Shown here: positions 63,702 to 64,000 of the stretch, piece by piece
How positions within the stretch are numbered: the stretch's first letter is position 1
How the letters are laid out: each line of letters opens with the position of its first letter
Source: Psychrobacter alimentarius
GTDB lineage: Bacteria > Pseudomonadota > Gammaproteobacteria > Pseudomonadales > Moraxellaceae
DNA: 64,000 bases
NCBI RefSeq assembly: GCF_001606025.1
Contig: NZ_CP014945.1
Location: 1,426,001 to 1,490,000 of the forward strand
Reading direction: 5' to 3'
The notes under the pieces: model-generated
Told to the model about the DNA's origin: nothing
The model's database searches: none
What the model saw: the letters and a program-made list of their open reading frames with translations, nothing else
Translations under genes and position numbers: made by a program

Positions 63702-64000
63702 AACGCTTGATCGTTTGACACTACAAAACTTAGTGAACGCCTACAGTTATGAGACAGGTCGCGGCAAGATCGTACCCGTAGAGCAGCAGGATGGGCAATA
63801 CAAACAAATCTCACAAGATAAGCCTCTTTTGGTATTAAACCTTGCCCCGCATGACACCATTATGGCGGTGCCAGTGGATAGAGTCAGCCAATTGGGTCAG
63901 CACCGTTTTGCGGATACACCTTCTGTATTCAATGCAGCTTCGTTAAAAACACCTTCGACAAATGATACGCAGTCAGAACCCCAATGGCTAAAGCCTTCTG
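63688..64000 (+). CDS. IucA/IucC-family siderophore synthetase, N-terminal part (cut by window)
   Basis: The frame opens at tandem ATG codons (63688 and 63691) with TGAGGGACAATACT just upstream, overlaps the end of the decarboxylase gene by 14 bp, and runs off the right edge after 104 codons. The N-terminus (TLDRLTLQNLVNAYSYETGRGKIV) resembles IucA/IucC NRPS-independent siderophore synthetases, which join citrate to amine side chains. Only the first about 15 percent is visible, so the assignment rests mainly on operon context and the N-terminal similarity. Confidence 0.65.
   Translation, partial: MMHHKTLDRLTLQNLVNAYSYETGRGKIVPVEQQDGQYKQISQDKPLLVLNLAPHDTIMAVPVDRVSQLGQHRFADTPSVFNAASLKTPSTNDTQSEPQWLKPS

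Noticed and set aside
1..64000. CRISPR array, tRNA, rRNA or prophage
   Set aside because: No regularly spaced repeats with unique spacers, no cloverleaf candidates and no phage structural genes were seen; the two 15-bp arrays have no spacers.

Overview
The window looks like a chromosomal segment of a gammaproteobacterium of the Moraxellaceae, most likely Psychrobacter. I infer this from moderate GC, gene content and the combination of catabolic and nitrate-assimilation loci; no rRNA or tRNA gene is present to confirm it. No CRISPR array, prophage or complete insertion sequence was seen. Nearly all sequence is accounted for by about 43 protein genes. Structured intergenic DNA includes intrinsic terminators, two Fur-box-like sites, sigma-54-like promoters, two 15-bp tandem repeats and inverted-repeat elements.

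Layout. 1-6565: a partial unknown ORF, then minus-strand housekeeping genes cysE, trmJ, a single-domain Hpt phosphotransfer protein and dnaE. 6959-14544: a complete trans-4-hydroxy-L-proline catabolic operon (epimerase, D-hydroxyproline dehydrogenase, deaminase, 2-oxoglutarate semialdehyde dehydrogenase, AGCS-type sodium symporter), with a divergent PAS-AraC regulator. 14624-16576: gamma-glutamyltranspeptidase. 16907-20586: a tandem pair of unrecognised lipoproteins. 20754-23812: a Spy/CpxP-like periplasmic protein divergent from a CpxRA-like two-component system. 24224-29257: a 1677-residue trimeric autotransporter adhesin carrying 13 perfect copies of a 9-bp repeat.

29446-41419 is an aromatic amino acid catabolic region. 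It encodes phenylalanine hydroxylase and pterin dehydratase, an aromatic aminotransferase, 4-hydroxyphenylpyruvate dioxygenase, fumarylacetoacetase and maleylacetoacetate isomerase. IclR and LysR regulators, an orphan TRAP binding protein and an NhaC-type antiporter accompany them. The canonical cupin-type homogentisate 1,2-dioxygenase is absent from the window; a small VOC-fold protein with a full set of metal ligands sits where it would be expected.

41530-54916 is assimilatory nitrate/nitrite reduction: nirD and nirB on the minus strand, and divergently a nitrate transporter, a PP2C phosphatase-kinase fusion, an FAD reductase, a molybdopterin nitrate reductase with a C-terminal BFD-like [2Fe-2S] domain, and SUMT for siroheme. 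The nirB/transporter intergenic region has -24/-12 (sigma-54-like) elements facing both ways and a tandem direct repeat of NtrC-like half-sites between them.

54976-64000 is iron acquisition: a siderophore-interacting reductase, a FhuCDB-type ABC importer, and the start of a citrate-hydroxamate type siderophore operon (diaminobutyrate aminotransferase, diaminobutyrate decarboxylase, and an IucA/IucC-type synthetase cut by the window edge). Both halves are preceded by Fur-box-like sequences.
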